From: Coriobacteriaceae bacterium
GTDB lineage: Bacteria > Actinomycetota > Coriobacteriia > Coriobacteriales > Coriobacteriaceae
Reading direction: 5' to 3'
Length of the DNA: 64,000 nucleotides
Assembly: GCA_902364645.1 (NCBI GenBank)
Contig: CABJEP010000002.1
Location: forward strand, 5,998-69,997
The notes under the pieces are model-generated. The model did no database searches, was not told the origin of the DNA, and was given only the letters and a program-made list of their open reading frames with translations. Position numbers and translations under genes: made by a program. Positions within the stretch are counted from its first letter, which is position 1. Every line of letters begins with the position of its first letter. Below are positions 36,124 to 45,600 of the stretch, piece by piece.

Positions 36124-36948
36124 ATGAACACTTCTATTCAAATTTCGTCCAGCGCCGTTGAGTCTGCGCCCCGCACCGCCAGAGGCGAGGTCGTCAAACT
36201 CGTGCAGGGCGCGCTGCTCGTTGCCGTTGCCGCGGTTGCCGCTGCCGGCACCGCCTCCGTCGCCGCCCCGTTTTGCGTCTGGAAGGGCGAGGTCGCGCTG
36301 TTCCTGAACGAGTCGTTCCATGCTGCCTTCTCCATCTCCGCGATTGCGGAGTACGCGTCGGCTGTGCCCGGGTCCGATTGGGCGTCGCTGCTCGTGGCCG
36401 CGCTCATCGCGGCCTACCCTGCCTACCATGCCGCCTGGCGCGTTCGCGAGGGCCTTGGACTCAGCTGCGAGGCTCCGGTGTTCAGCGGGCGCGTGTCGCG
36501 CTCTCTCGCCGCGCTGAGCGCCTGCCTGCTGCTGGCGATGCTGTTCATGGGCTATGGAACGAGTTGGCTCATCAACGGCAGCGCGATGGGTGACCAGAGC
36601 CTTGTTGAGTCGGGGCACAATGTATGGGCCGTTTCCATCATGATCATGCTGGGCTGCGCCCTGATGTGCCTGTTCAAGTGGTTCCTTGCCAAGGGCCCCG
36701 GACGCAATTTCGGCAGCGGCTTCGCTATCGAGCTTGTCCGCCTCGCCGCCGTCCTGCTGAAGCGCGCGAGCTCGAACCTGGTGTTGTGCTACGTGGCCGA
36801 ACTGCTTGCCTGCCTGCTGGCACTGACCTTCATTGCCGTGGCCTATGTCGTCGTAAGCGTGGCCATCGTGCTCGCGCTCGGAGCCGTCGCCTTGGCGGTG
36901 TGCCTTGCCGGGATTCCCGTTATCCTTGCTGCCTCGTGGCGCAGGTAG
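36124..36948 (+). CDS. Polytopic membrane protein A
   Basis: The 274-residue protein has about six hydrophobic helices, beginning ALLVAVAAVAAAGTASVAAPF near 30, with others near 90, 130, 160 and a long apolar C terminus ending AGIPVILAASWRR. No transporter signature is visible. A similar layout and C terminus occur in the protein at 39726. Start ATG lies after GAAAGGAAAATC. Directly downstream are two tandem palindromes and then the 206-residue gene. Confidence 0.75.
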   Translation: MNTSIQISSSAVESAPRTARGEVVKLVQGALLVAVAAVAAAGTASVAAPFCVWKGEVALFLNESFHAAFSISAIAEYASAVPGSDWASLLVAALIAAYPAYHAAWRVREGLGLSCEAPVFSGRVSRSLAALSACLLLAMLFMGYGTSWLINGSAMGDQSLVESGHNVWAVSIMIMLGCALMCLFKWFLAKGPGRNFGSGFAIELVRLAAVLLKRASSNLVLCYVAELLACLLALTFIAVAYVVVSVAIVLALGAVALAVCLAGIPVILAASWRR

Positions 36949-36960
36949 CGGGGCGACCAT

Positions 36961-37033
36961 GCAAGTTCTTGTCACGACGTGAGAAAAACATGCAAGAATC
37001 GCAAGCTCTTTTCACGCGATGAGAAAAACTTGC
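36961..37033. repeat. Two tandem 33-bp imperfect palindromes
   Basis: GCAAGTTCTTGTCACG... at 36961-36993 and GCAAGCTCTTTTCACG... at 37001-37033 are identical at 27 of 33 positions. Each is an imperfect inverted repeat ending in GAGAAAAACxTGC. They lie between two genes on the plus strand and have a 40-base period. Confidence 0.7.
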
Positions 37034-37048
37034 AGATTGGCGCGATGG

Positions 37049-37104
37049 TGACAACTCTCCGCGTGAGCGCGGGTTCGATATTGCTTGTTAATGTGTCCGA
37101 ACGG
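37049..37104 (+). pseudogene. Relic of the 3' end of the 35684 gene
   Basis: The sequence encodes DNSPRERGFDIAC followed by a stop and TGTGTCCG, closely matching 35968-36024 at the end of the 108-residue gene. No start precedes it, so it is a duplicated gene tail. Confidence 0.75.
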
Positions 37105-37119
37105 TTGATTGGAGACAAA

Positions 37120-37740
37120 ATGTATCCGGACTATGAGCGTAACAACTATCCCATGAGCATTACGGATGAGGATGGTCCGTTCCTGGTCATGGAGGCGGAG
37201 CTGTTTTACAACGATGAGCTGAACGATGAGTTCAAGAAGAGCAGGGCGCGCCATTACTATTCTTGCGCAAGTGCTGCTACGGCACTTTTTTACTGCAAAT
37301 CGCTTGCAGACAAGGACGACAATCCCTGGTATGTAAGCTGGGAAAAGGCGGTCGAGCAGTATCCGCTGGAGAAGCGCGAGAGCGCAACGATGCTCTATTG
37401 GGTTGAGCCGACCGATCCGTTAACGGCCCTCGATGCCCGCTACCCCCAATACGACCTTGAGCCATATGTAAGTAAGGCCATCCGCGTCGCCAGTTCATAT
37501 TTGGTGGAACTCGACGATAGTGCGTATTCGATTGATCAGCTGGATGTTGAGGATGTCGACAACTTGCTTACTGCTGCCTGGTTTTTGATCCAGAAACTCC
37601 AGGAGGGCGGTTGCATGCATGACCCAGATGCCCTGGATAAGATCGAAGACGCTACGTATGACGCCTATACAGCGGTCAAAAATTTGATTGAGGACGAAGA
37701 GGCGGCCAGGGCCAGTTCGAAGTCTGATGAGAATCTCTAG
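37120..37740 (+). CDS. Unknown acidic 206-residue protein
   Basis: No family recognised. The protein is soluble and acidic, begins MYPDYERNNYPMSITDEDGP, has a small Cys/Ala segment (HYYSCASAATALFYCKSLA near 48-66), a Trp motif (NPWYVSWEKAVEQY), and a C-terminal helical domain rich in Asp and Glu. ATG at 37120 is chosen for TTGGAGACAAA upstream; the frame is open further back but crosses the relic of the 35684 gene. It is convergent with the HsdMS-like gene at 37813. Confidence 0.7.
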   Translation: MYPDYERNNYPMSITDEDGPFLVMEAELFYNDELNDEFKKSRARHYYSCASAATALFYCKSLADKDDNPWYVSWEKAVEQYPLEKRESATMLYWVEPTDPLTALDARYPQYDLEPYVSKAIRVASSYLVELDDSAYSIDQLDVEDVDNLLTAAWFLIQKLQEGGCMHDPDALDKIEDATYDAYTAVKNLIEDEEAARASSKSDENL

Positions 37741-37812
37741 CCGCTGCATTGAACGGCGCGCCTGATCGGCAGGCTGTCGGCAAAAGTTCAGACAGCTTGC
37801 CGATCCCAGTCG

Positions 37813-39456
37813 CTACATCGTTTCCTTACTCGCGGCGTAATGTTCCGCCTGCTTAAGGGCGTCCTCGTAGGCGCGCTGCTTTGCTTCGTACTCTAGCGCG
37901 TAGCGCTCCTGCTCCGCTCGCCCGGGAACAGGCACGGTCATGCTTCGCAGGTCCATTGGGGCAAGTTGCACAAGCGCGTCTCCGTGCGAGGTGTCCGCCA
38001 GTTTCTTCTGCCCCTCATCGGACGACAGGTATGCCAGGACAAACTGGGCAAGCAGCTCGTCCTCAAAGGTAGCGCAGAACATGGCGTCGCAGGGGACAAT
38101 GCTCTCAAACAAAAGACCGCGCTCCACGGGGCGCTCAGAACCGACAGAAAAGTGGCCTGGCGTGATGAGGGCAAGCTTGAATGGAGGCCCGACGCGTGAT
38201 ATGAGAAGGCTCGCCTCGCGGGCGTCGATCGGTTTGGCCTTCCGAAAATCTTCGTAGTCTACACGGCTTACATCGTAGATATCTGTATCGGGGACACGCT
38301 CAAGTACATCTTCTGCGGCAATGATTGCGCCATCATGAAGATGCTTTAGCGACAGGTAGTAGCAGTCGTGCTGTTGGTAACTGTCTGTCGGATCTGATTC
38401 GGGCAGTTTGGTTACAACGCTGCGGGCGGTGCCGCGGTAGATTGGCGCTAGCGACCCAAGGGGGATGAACATTCTCTCGTCGAACGATCCGCTCTTTGTA
38501 TTGGGTAATAGGGGATAGATGCCGTTGCCCTGATCCTCGAGCCGATGCCAATAGACTGGATTCTTTTGATCGCCGTAGGCTCGGTCGACGGAATCGAGGA
38601 GCTGGTGCAGAATCTCATCGGTCATTTGCTTGTCGTCAAAGCTCCTGCCGTCAAAAAGGAAATACGGATCATTGGGCTCGCCGTCGCCAATAAAGAGCAG
38701 CGCGCGACCCTCGGCCTTTTTGGCAATGGTGTTGGGAAGAAGCACAATGCTCTTTAGCAGGCCGAGGTCACAAAGAAGGCGACGTCCATCTACGGCTCGC
38801 GCCAGATTGAACAGACGGTCAGAAATCTGAATGACGGCCGTAGCGTGGGGCCGTGAGCAGGCAATGGATGCCGCAAGAAAGATGTAGTACCACTCAGTGA
38901 CCGAAAGCAGATCGGGGATGCCTGCGCTGCGTTGCAGCTGCTTCGAGCGCGTTCTGAGGAAATCCAGGACTCGCGCATTTGCCGCATCGATAGATGCCGG
39001 GAATTGGGATAGCGGTCGTAGCTCGGGGGGCCTGCAGTAAATGAGTGCTGATTCGTACGTGTGAGAGGCTGCGTCCTGCTCGTAGTCGTATAAAAAGATA
39101 TTCTCCTCGATGGCAGTAAACGTCGACGTCGGGACTTTGACTCGGTTTTTGCAAACGCAAGCGGGCACATAATCCCATTCGTCGGTTGCTTCGTTGTAAA
39201 CGCGGTCCTCAAACTCAAACGAGGCGGCCGAAGGTCGCTTGAGGTCAATCCCCAAAACAGACCACGAGGGGCCATCGACGTGCTCGCTCGAAAACTCAAA
39301 ATCGCGACAGCACAGTTCAATGAGCCTTTTCGTTCTCGACGAAGGCTGATATTTCTCGACCATATGAGACACAAGATCCGATAGATATCGGCTCATATAT
39401 GGCTTGAGATCTTCGTTTAAGCGAAGAGTTGCAAATTCTGCTTTAGTTTTGAGCAT
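37813..39456 (-). CDS. HsdM-HsdS-like fusion protein without visible methylase motif (copy B)
   Basis: The 547-residue protein has the same layout as the one at 17599. An altered motif I region (LIELCCRDFEFSSEHVDGPS near 48-67) precedes an HsdM-like middle (TAVIQISDRLFNLARAVDGR, LLKSIVLLPNTIAKKAEGRA near 210-255). A TRD-like half follows (FIPLGSLAPIYRG, YYLSLKHLHDGAIIA, FVLAYLSSDEGQKKLAD) and ends in a coiled coil. No NPPY/F and no glycine-rich loop are visible, so catalysis is unlikely. AGGAGGTGCGC before MLKTKAEFATL is a strong start signal. It is divergent from the 39726 operon. Confidence 0.6.
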   Translation of the reverse strand: MLKTKAEFATLRLNEDLKPYMSRYLSDLVSHMVEKYQPSSRTKRLIELCCRDFEFSSEHVDGPSWSVLGIDLKRPSAASFEFEDRVYNEATDEWDYVPACVCKNRVKVPTSTFTAIEENIFLYDYEQDAASHTYESALIYCRPPELRPLSQFPASIDAANARVLDFLRTRSKQLQRSAGIPDLLSVTEWYYIFLAASIACSRPHATAVIQISDRLFNLARAVDGRRLLCDLGLLKSIVLLPNTIAKKAEGRALLFIGDGEPNDPYFLFDGRSFDDKQMTDEILHQLLDSVDRAYGDQKNPVYWHRLEDQGNGIYPLLPNTKSGSFDERMFIPLGSLAPIYRGTARSVVTKLPESDPTDSYQQHDCYYLSLKHLHDGAIIAAEDVLERVPDTDIYDVSRVDYEDFRKAKPIDAREASLLISRVGPPFKLALITPGHFSVGSERPVERGLLFESIVPCDAMFCATFEDELLAQFVLAYLSSDEGQKKLADTSHGDALVQLAPMDLRSMTVPVPGRAEQERYALEYEAKQRAYEDALKQAEHYAASKETM

Positions 39457-39725
39457 GCGCACCTCCTGCATATTCCCTATATTGCGCGGTTCGCTGACTG
39501 GCCCGTCGCGGCTCAATTGCCTTCAGTCTACAAGAAGAGCAGTTGCGGCGTTTTTCAGACGGGGCACTCAAATGAAAAAGAAAAAAATCGAATGGTGCGT
39601 ATGAGGCCGTACGCATTGGGTAATATTTCGCTAGATACTAACACTAAGAGATTTGCATATCTCCTAGTTGTATCAAGCTACAGTGGATAAACCAACTAGT
39701 TGTTTCAGCAACGAAAGGACAGCTA

Positions 39726-40463
39726 ATGAACGTATACGACACGTATAGGATCGAGCCAGACGCTCTCAAGAAGCCAACAACAGTGAATATTTTCGGCATG
39801 ATTCTGCAAACCCTCTTTGCGGTTGTGCTGTACGTTGTCGCCGTCGACATGATGTGCTTGCTGACGACGTGGCTCGGCGGCTTTATGTTCGAGATTGGCG
39901 AGGGCAACACGGTGATTCCGCTCCACTCGTGGCGCCTGGTGGCGTTTAGGGCGTACTGGGTTGTGCTGGGCGTGGCGGTCGTTGCGGCGCTTGCCCACAA
40001 ATGGATTGTGCTGTTAACGGGAGAGCGCGAATCCGACATGTGCGAGCTGCTCGGTGCAATTGAGGGTGCGGGCGCATTTGCATCCGTCGTCTGCGCGATC
40101 GTCTGTTTGCTGGGCTGTGCCGCCGCATTTGATTGGTGGGCTGGCGTTACCGGAAAGATGGCTTCGGATTCCCGCGCCAATGATTATCTGCTTTGGGCTG
40201 TTGTCTTAACAGTCGGAACGATTGTCGAGTGGCGAATTGTCGAAGGAGTTCTCAAGGCTTTATTCCCTCATGAGTGCTTGTTCCACGGGCTTCGCTTTGC
40301 ATCTGCCTGCGTGGTTACTCCTCTGCTCGCGCTTGTGCCCACAGCGCTGGTCATCGTCGTGTGCGCGGTGGTGGTAGGCCTTTTTGCCGGGATTGTGTTC
40401 GCATCGCTTGCGATCCCCGTGGTTATCACGGTTATTGGCATTGCCATCGCTATGAGTCGCTAA
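39726..40463 (+). CDS. Polytopic membrane protein B
   Basis: The 245-residue protein has about six membrane helices. The first is MILQTLFAVVLYVVAVDMMC near residue 25, and the last two form a long apolar end (FAGIVFASLAIPVVITVIGI). The layout resembles the membrane protein at 36124, suggesting distant paralogy. Start ATG is preceded by GAAAGGACAGCTA. It heads the run of genes toward the ClpX-like, helicase and PIWI-like genes, so it may anchor that module to the membrane. Confidence 0.75.
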   Translation: MNVYDTYRIEPDALKKPTTVNIFGMILQTLFAVVLYVVAVDMMCLLTTWLGGFMFEIGEGNTVIPLHSWRLVAFRAYWVVLGVAVVAALAHKWIVLLTGERESDMCELLGAIEGAGAFASVVCAIVCLLGCAAAFDWWAGVTGKMASDSRANDYLLWAVVLTVGTIVEWRIVEGVLKALFPHECLFHGLRFASACVVTPLLALVPTALVIVVCAVVVGLFAGIVFASLAIPVVITVIGIAIAMSR

Positions 40464-40507
40464 CCCACAACGCAATCCAAATATCTCGCATAAAGAAAGG
40501 AACGACC

Positions 40508-40714
40508 ATGTCGGTATTCTCTAACGCTCAAAAGCTTCTGCTGCTTGCCGTACTTACCGCTCTTATGGCTGGTGCCCTGATGTACGAAGTGTTGCATCCC
40601 ACACTGTTTCCGCTGCTCAAGCAGGGCATTTTGCAGCTGCTCTACCACATTCCGGTCTTTACCCAGCCGGGCAACGTGATCTATCTGGAGTCGGCGACAT
40701 CGCTGGCACTGTAG
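40508..40714 (+). CDS. Small membrane-associated protein (68 aa)
   Basis: The 68 residues hold one N-terminal hydrophobic helix (LLLLAVLTALMAGALMYEVL near 10-29) and a second amphipathic stretch (LFPLLKQGILQLLYHIPVF), so it is a probable single- or double-pass peptide. Family unknown. Start ATG follows GAAAGGAACGACC. It lies between membrane protein B and the ClpX-like gene, and codon use matches theirs. Confidence 0.65.
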   Translation: MSVFSNAQKLLLLAVLTALMAGALMYEVLHPTLFPLLKQGILQLLYHIPVFTQPGNVIYLESATSLAL

Positions 40715-40774
40715 TGGTTTAAGGGCTCGGCCCACATCGAAGGAAAGAAAACCAATATGGAAAGGAAGGCGCCC

Positions 40775-42544
40775 ATGACTCAGAAGCAGTATCGAAACAT
40801 CGATCGCTACCAGGACTTGCTCAATCGAATTGCGCCTACGCGTCTGGTGGAGCAGACGCGTCAGAGTGTTATTGGCCACGAAGGAAGCTTGGAGGCCTTT
40901 GTGACGGCGCTGAGCTTTGAGGTCAACCGCTGCGTGATGTTGGCACGCGGCGCCGACCCGCGCGACGTTCTTTCGCCCGCTGCCATTTTGGTGATGGGTT
41001 CTACCGGTACGGGAAAGACCCACACCATCAAAGCCGTGGCGGATGCCGCGGGGCTCAAGCTGTTCGTGTTCGATGTCTCCACCATGACGGGCGAGGGCTG
41101 GCGCGGTGCCAGCATGAGCAACTGCCTGTCGCAGGTCGCGGACTATCAGGCTGCCAATCCCGGCGAAATTTGCTTGGTGCTCTTTGACGAGTTTGACAAG
41201 GCGGTTCGTGCCGAGTCCGATGGGGGCGAAGTTGCATCGAGCTTTAGTCCATCGCAGTCGTTCCTTAAGCTCTTGGAAGGCGGGGAGATGCCGTTTGAAT
41301 GTGATACCTCCAAGAGTGCGGCTATTAAGACGCTCAACCTCGATCAGGTTGTTTGCATTTTGGGCGGCGCCTTTATGGGCTTGGATGCTCTGGTGCGCAA
41401 GCGCCTGAGTGACAAGTCTGGCACCACGGTCGGCTTCGGATCCTCGTATGCCGCCGTGCGCACCGCCGCAAAATAGGCAAACGAGCTGCGAGACAGTGCG
41501 ACCATCGAGGATGTTGAGACTTGGGGTATTATGTCCGAGCTGTGCGGGCGCATTGGCTCGGTGATTAACTTTAACGTCTTGAGCGTGGACGATCTGGTCC
41601 AGATTGCGTATGAACAGTACCTGCCCAAGTACAACAACATGATGGGAAATGGCGCCAAGATGGAGCTGATGGCAGATGCTGCTCGCCTTGCGGCGAAGCG
41701 CGCGGTTAAGGAAGGTGCCGGCGCGCGCGGCATGCTCCGTCAGCTGCGTCCCCTTATGATGTACGCCTGGAGGGACATGCGGGAAGATACCTATATTTCC
41801 CGTGCGACCTTGGTCGTGAGCGACGGGGAACTTGCGGTTGCGTACGAGCGCTCTCATGAGCCGCGGGGCTTTTTGCAGGAAGAGATGGGGGAGAATTCGC
41901 CCTTTCTGAACGGGAGGGAGATTGAAGCCCTGACGCTGGTGAACAACTGGATGGAGCATGAGGACGAGGATGAGCATAAGCCGTATCAGCCTGAGTTTGC
42001 TTGGCTGGCGGATTTGGTGGACGGCTCGGCGCTCGACAAGATCGTGCAGGGCGGCAAGGCATTCGATCTTGCTGGGGTGTTGTTGCGCGGCGTTCCGTTT
42101 GATGGGCCGGAGCGCATTGCCGCCCACGAGCTGCTTAAGGCGTGCGCCTGCTACAACGACGTGCTCTATGCCGACAAGGAACAGTATCGCAACCTTGCTC
42201 AGGTGCTTACGCTCACCAAATTGGTGTACAAAAAATCGCCCGATTGCTTGCTGAGCCCGCTCGATGTGGTTATGAACGGCACGACTACGGGCAACGGTTT
42301 TCAGGGTCTTGGCGAGTGGGTCGATGCCATGAGCAGGTCCGAAAAGCCTTCGTTGGAAAAGTGGCAGTACCTGGCGGCCGGGGAGGCCCTGCGGATTTAC
42401 GACCACTTTAGCAAGCGTCCCGACCAGGTAAAGGAGCTTGCCGCCGATGTGTCCCTGATGCGTGTCGCCCTCGCGGTGATCGACGCTGAGGAGCGCGAGG
42501 CGTTGGAATGCGATCTTGAGAAGCTGCTCGCTTCGTGCGAGTAG
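40775..42544 (+). pseudogene. ClpX-like AAA+ unfoldase gene interrupted by one amber codon
   Basis: One frame encodes a ClpX-like protein of about 589 residues, broken only by TAG at 41474-41476 (codon 234). Before the stop are VMGSTGTGKTHTIKAV (Walker A), VLFDEFDKAV (Walker B), QSFLKLLEGG, ILGGAFMGLD and VGFG, which corresponds to the ClpP-docking IGF loop. After it are the ClpX blocks IMSELCGRIG and GAGARGMLRQL (sensor 2) and a C-terminal extension of about 200 residues. The N-terminal zinc domain of ClpX is absent. An alternative ATG lies at 40757. An internal ATG at 41531 could restart the second half. Confidence 0.85.
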
Positions 42545-42673
42545 TCGCCGACTGCTTCTCTTTCCTTTCTTTTCTCAAGCGGCATAGATGCCATCGCTCA
42601 GCCGCCCTGCGTGAGTTTTTGTCCGCACGGGATGGTATTCAACACATGCAACAACTAAATCGGAGGTTTGACC

Positions 42674-45600
42674 ATGGCTACGTGGGAGCTGAACTGTCAA
42701 TCGAATCCGTCGTCTGCGGGCGACAAGGAGCTTTCTCCCTATCTTGCGCGCCAAAAGGCGATGCGCGAGTTTTTTGAGCGTGCGCTGTTTGTCCCCAAGG
42801 ATCAGGACAACAACGGCCTGTACTTTTTGGGCGCCACAACGGGCTCGGGTAAAAACTACACGGCCGAGCAGGTCACGGCAGACCTGATTGCCGGCGGCTG
42901 GGATGAGTCGGGCTGTTTTAATAAATGTCCCGGTCGCCGTACTCTGGTGTTTGTGGTTCCGGGTAAGGACAACCGCGACAACTATGTTGCAAACGTGCGC
43001 GAATTGTTGGTTGAGCAGGGCATGAGTGACGATGATGCGGAGCGCATGGTGTTCGATCTTCCGCGAGCGGGCGAGAACATCAAAAACTGGATTGACGCCA
43101 CGTTTGACAAGGGCAGCGTAAGGCCGCGCGATATTCCATGCCCCTTTGGAGCAAAGGACGAGGCCGTTCTTCGCGATATTGCGCACGCGTGGCGCGGTGT
43201 GATGGAGGTCGCCGATGACCTTTTGGGCCTTTTGGACAAGAAGGAGCGTCTGGGAAGCGTTGTCGACCGCCTGACTCCAGGGCTGTGGGATAAGCTGGCG
43301 TTGGCAGACGCGAGCTTGCGTCGAGCGGTGAGCCGTGGACGCCAGAGCATCACGCGTGGCATTGAGGAGATTCCCCGGATTTGGCCCTCGGCATTGCTTA
43401 ACGATAAGCGCGCGCCGCATGTAATTGCATGCACGCCGCAAAAGCTCGTCAATAGAATCGATACGGTGACAGAAGCGGGCGTTGTGTTCTTTAACGCAGC
43501 GGCTGCCGACGAATGCCTGTTTATCTTTGACGAGATCGACCATGCGAAGGCCGATATGCTGTCGATGCTGGCGGCGGGACATATGAAATTTCAGCCCGAC
43601 GAGATGCTGCGTATTCTTGACCGTCATTTTAATGGCGGCGTGGTTGATCCTCTGCTGCTGGGAAATCGGGACCAGTGGATGGCGGTCTATACGCATGCCT
43701 CGACCTCGGGCGAGCACGAGGGGTCAAACGCGGCAACGGGCAAGGTTTCGCGCGCAAGTGTGGAGACGGCTGCCGAAGAGATCGCCAAGGGTGCCAAGCG
43801 TATTCAAAAGATGATCGCTGCGTGTATTCAGGATATGGAGCTGCAGCAGCCTTTTGCCCTGTCTGACAAGGCGAAAGACGAGCAGCTTGCCGGTCGTCAT
43901 CTGTTTGGCAGCGACGATATTTCGGTGGGCGATGGCCTGTCGAATCCCTTGCGCTATGAGCTCGATACTCGCCGCAACCGCAACATGATTACGTCTTGTG
44001 GGACGGACGAGCAGCAGACCGTCAATAAGGCGGTGCGCCGTGCGCGCGGCCTTGTCAGGATGGTGGTGGGCCATCTTGCCCGCTGTGCCACGCTTATGGA
44101 CAAGCTGTACTACGGCAGCATTTCGTACAAGGACGATCTTTCGCGCAAGAATATCATCGATGCCCTGGGCATTAGGAACGACCAGACCAACGAGAAATAC
44201 TTCTGGAATTCGTTGATGCTGGCGCTGTTCTTTAAGGACCGCAAGAACGATGAAATCGATGCCGTTGACGACTCGATGTATGCGCGTGGTGTTGACTACC
44301 TGGTGATGGAAACCACCATCGACCATATGTTTACCACGTACCTGACTAATCACGGCATTGAGCGCATGCCCGAGGCGTATCTGGCATCCATTGCCGCCAA
44401 GGCTCCCTGTGTGTGCATGAGCGCCACCTGGAATGCACCGACTATTAAGAACTTTGACCTGGATTACCTGGACGAAGTGCATGGCGTGGTTCGTAAAGAT
44501 GCCTGGATTGGCGAGCTCAACCAGGAGATCGTGCGGCAGACCAGGCTGTTCAACAAGCAGGCGGCAACGATGTACGCCGTCGACGTCGTTTGGGTTGACG
44601 AGTCCAAGAAGCTTGCCGGCATGGCGGCCGTGGCCGGCGGCGCCTATGGCGGCGGTATCGTGTCGCCCGACGAGGTGTACGAGCATGTGATGGGATTCTT
44701 TGACCAGATTGGCGTGAGCGAAGGGCTTGCGGCGTGCCTGCGCCGAAAGATTGCCGACAGGGTGACCACGAGCGATGCCGAAAGCATCGAGTTTGAACTA
44801 AAGCGTCTGAGCAAGACGCTCGTTGCCGTGAGCGCCTGGGCGCGTGGCGTGGCGCGCAGTGAGCAGCAGGCGGGAGCCATCTTTACGACACGACACATGG
44901 GAAACCATGGCGACTTTAATAGTTTGGCGCTGGATCTTGCCCGCGAAATCGTTGCCGAACTGGTGATTAGGAACGTTAAGCACCCCGAGGCGTCGTACGA
45001 GAAGTCGCTCGAGGAAGCCAAGGATATGGTGCTGTGCTTTAACGCCTCCGGCTGGGAGGAGGGCTGGCGTGACGCTCAGGGGCGTCTGAAGGACGGCAAG
45101 CCGACCCTGATGTTTATCAATCTTGCTGCTGGCGGCTTTTCCAAAAACCTCAAATACGAGGTGCCGGAGAGCCTGCGCGACACGGTGCGCCAGGTGGACT
45201 GCGGCTTCGATAACGCTGAGCGACATCCCAAGATGGATCTCGATTTTTTGTACATGGAGTCGCCCACGAGCCGCTTGACCTGGGGAGTCGATATTAGTTC
45301 AAAGAAGTTTGACCAGCAGGCGCTGCTTGGCGTGGTCGAACAGGAGGAGCTCGTGACGCGCGGTGAGATCCCGTTTATTCAGAAGCGCCATCGCGTGCGC
45401 ACGGTACTGGCGGGCGTTGGCGGAAAACTGCCGGTGCGCGACACCCTCTCTTATCAGGTCGAAGGAGCCCGCATTGTGGCGCAGGCCGTGGGTCGCTTGA
45501 TGCGCACGAGCGTAAAGATGCCGCACGTACGGGTGATGCTCGATCGCGAAATCGCCGGCGATTGCGATTTTTCGTTCCTGCACGATTTGCCGATGGGCTA

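Noticed and set aside
41474..41476. Amber codon read as pyrrolysine
   Set aside because: No pyl genes or downstream insertion element are visible, and the organism type is not known for it; a simple mutation is more likely.
40460..42406. A 648-codon minus-strand frame over the ClpX-like gene
   Set aside because: The plus strand has unmistakable ClpX motifs on both sides of the amber codon; the minus frame has none.
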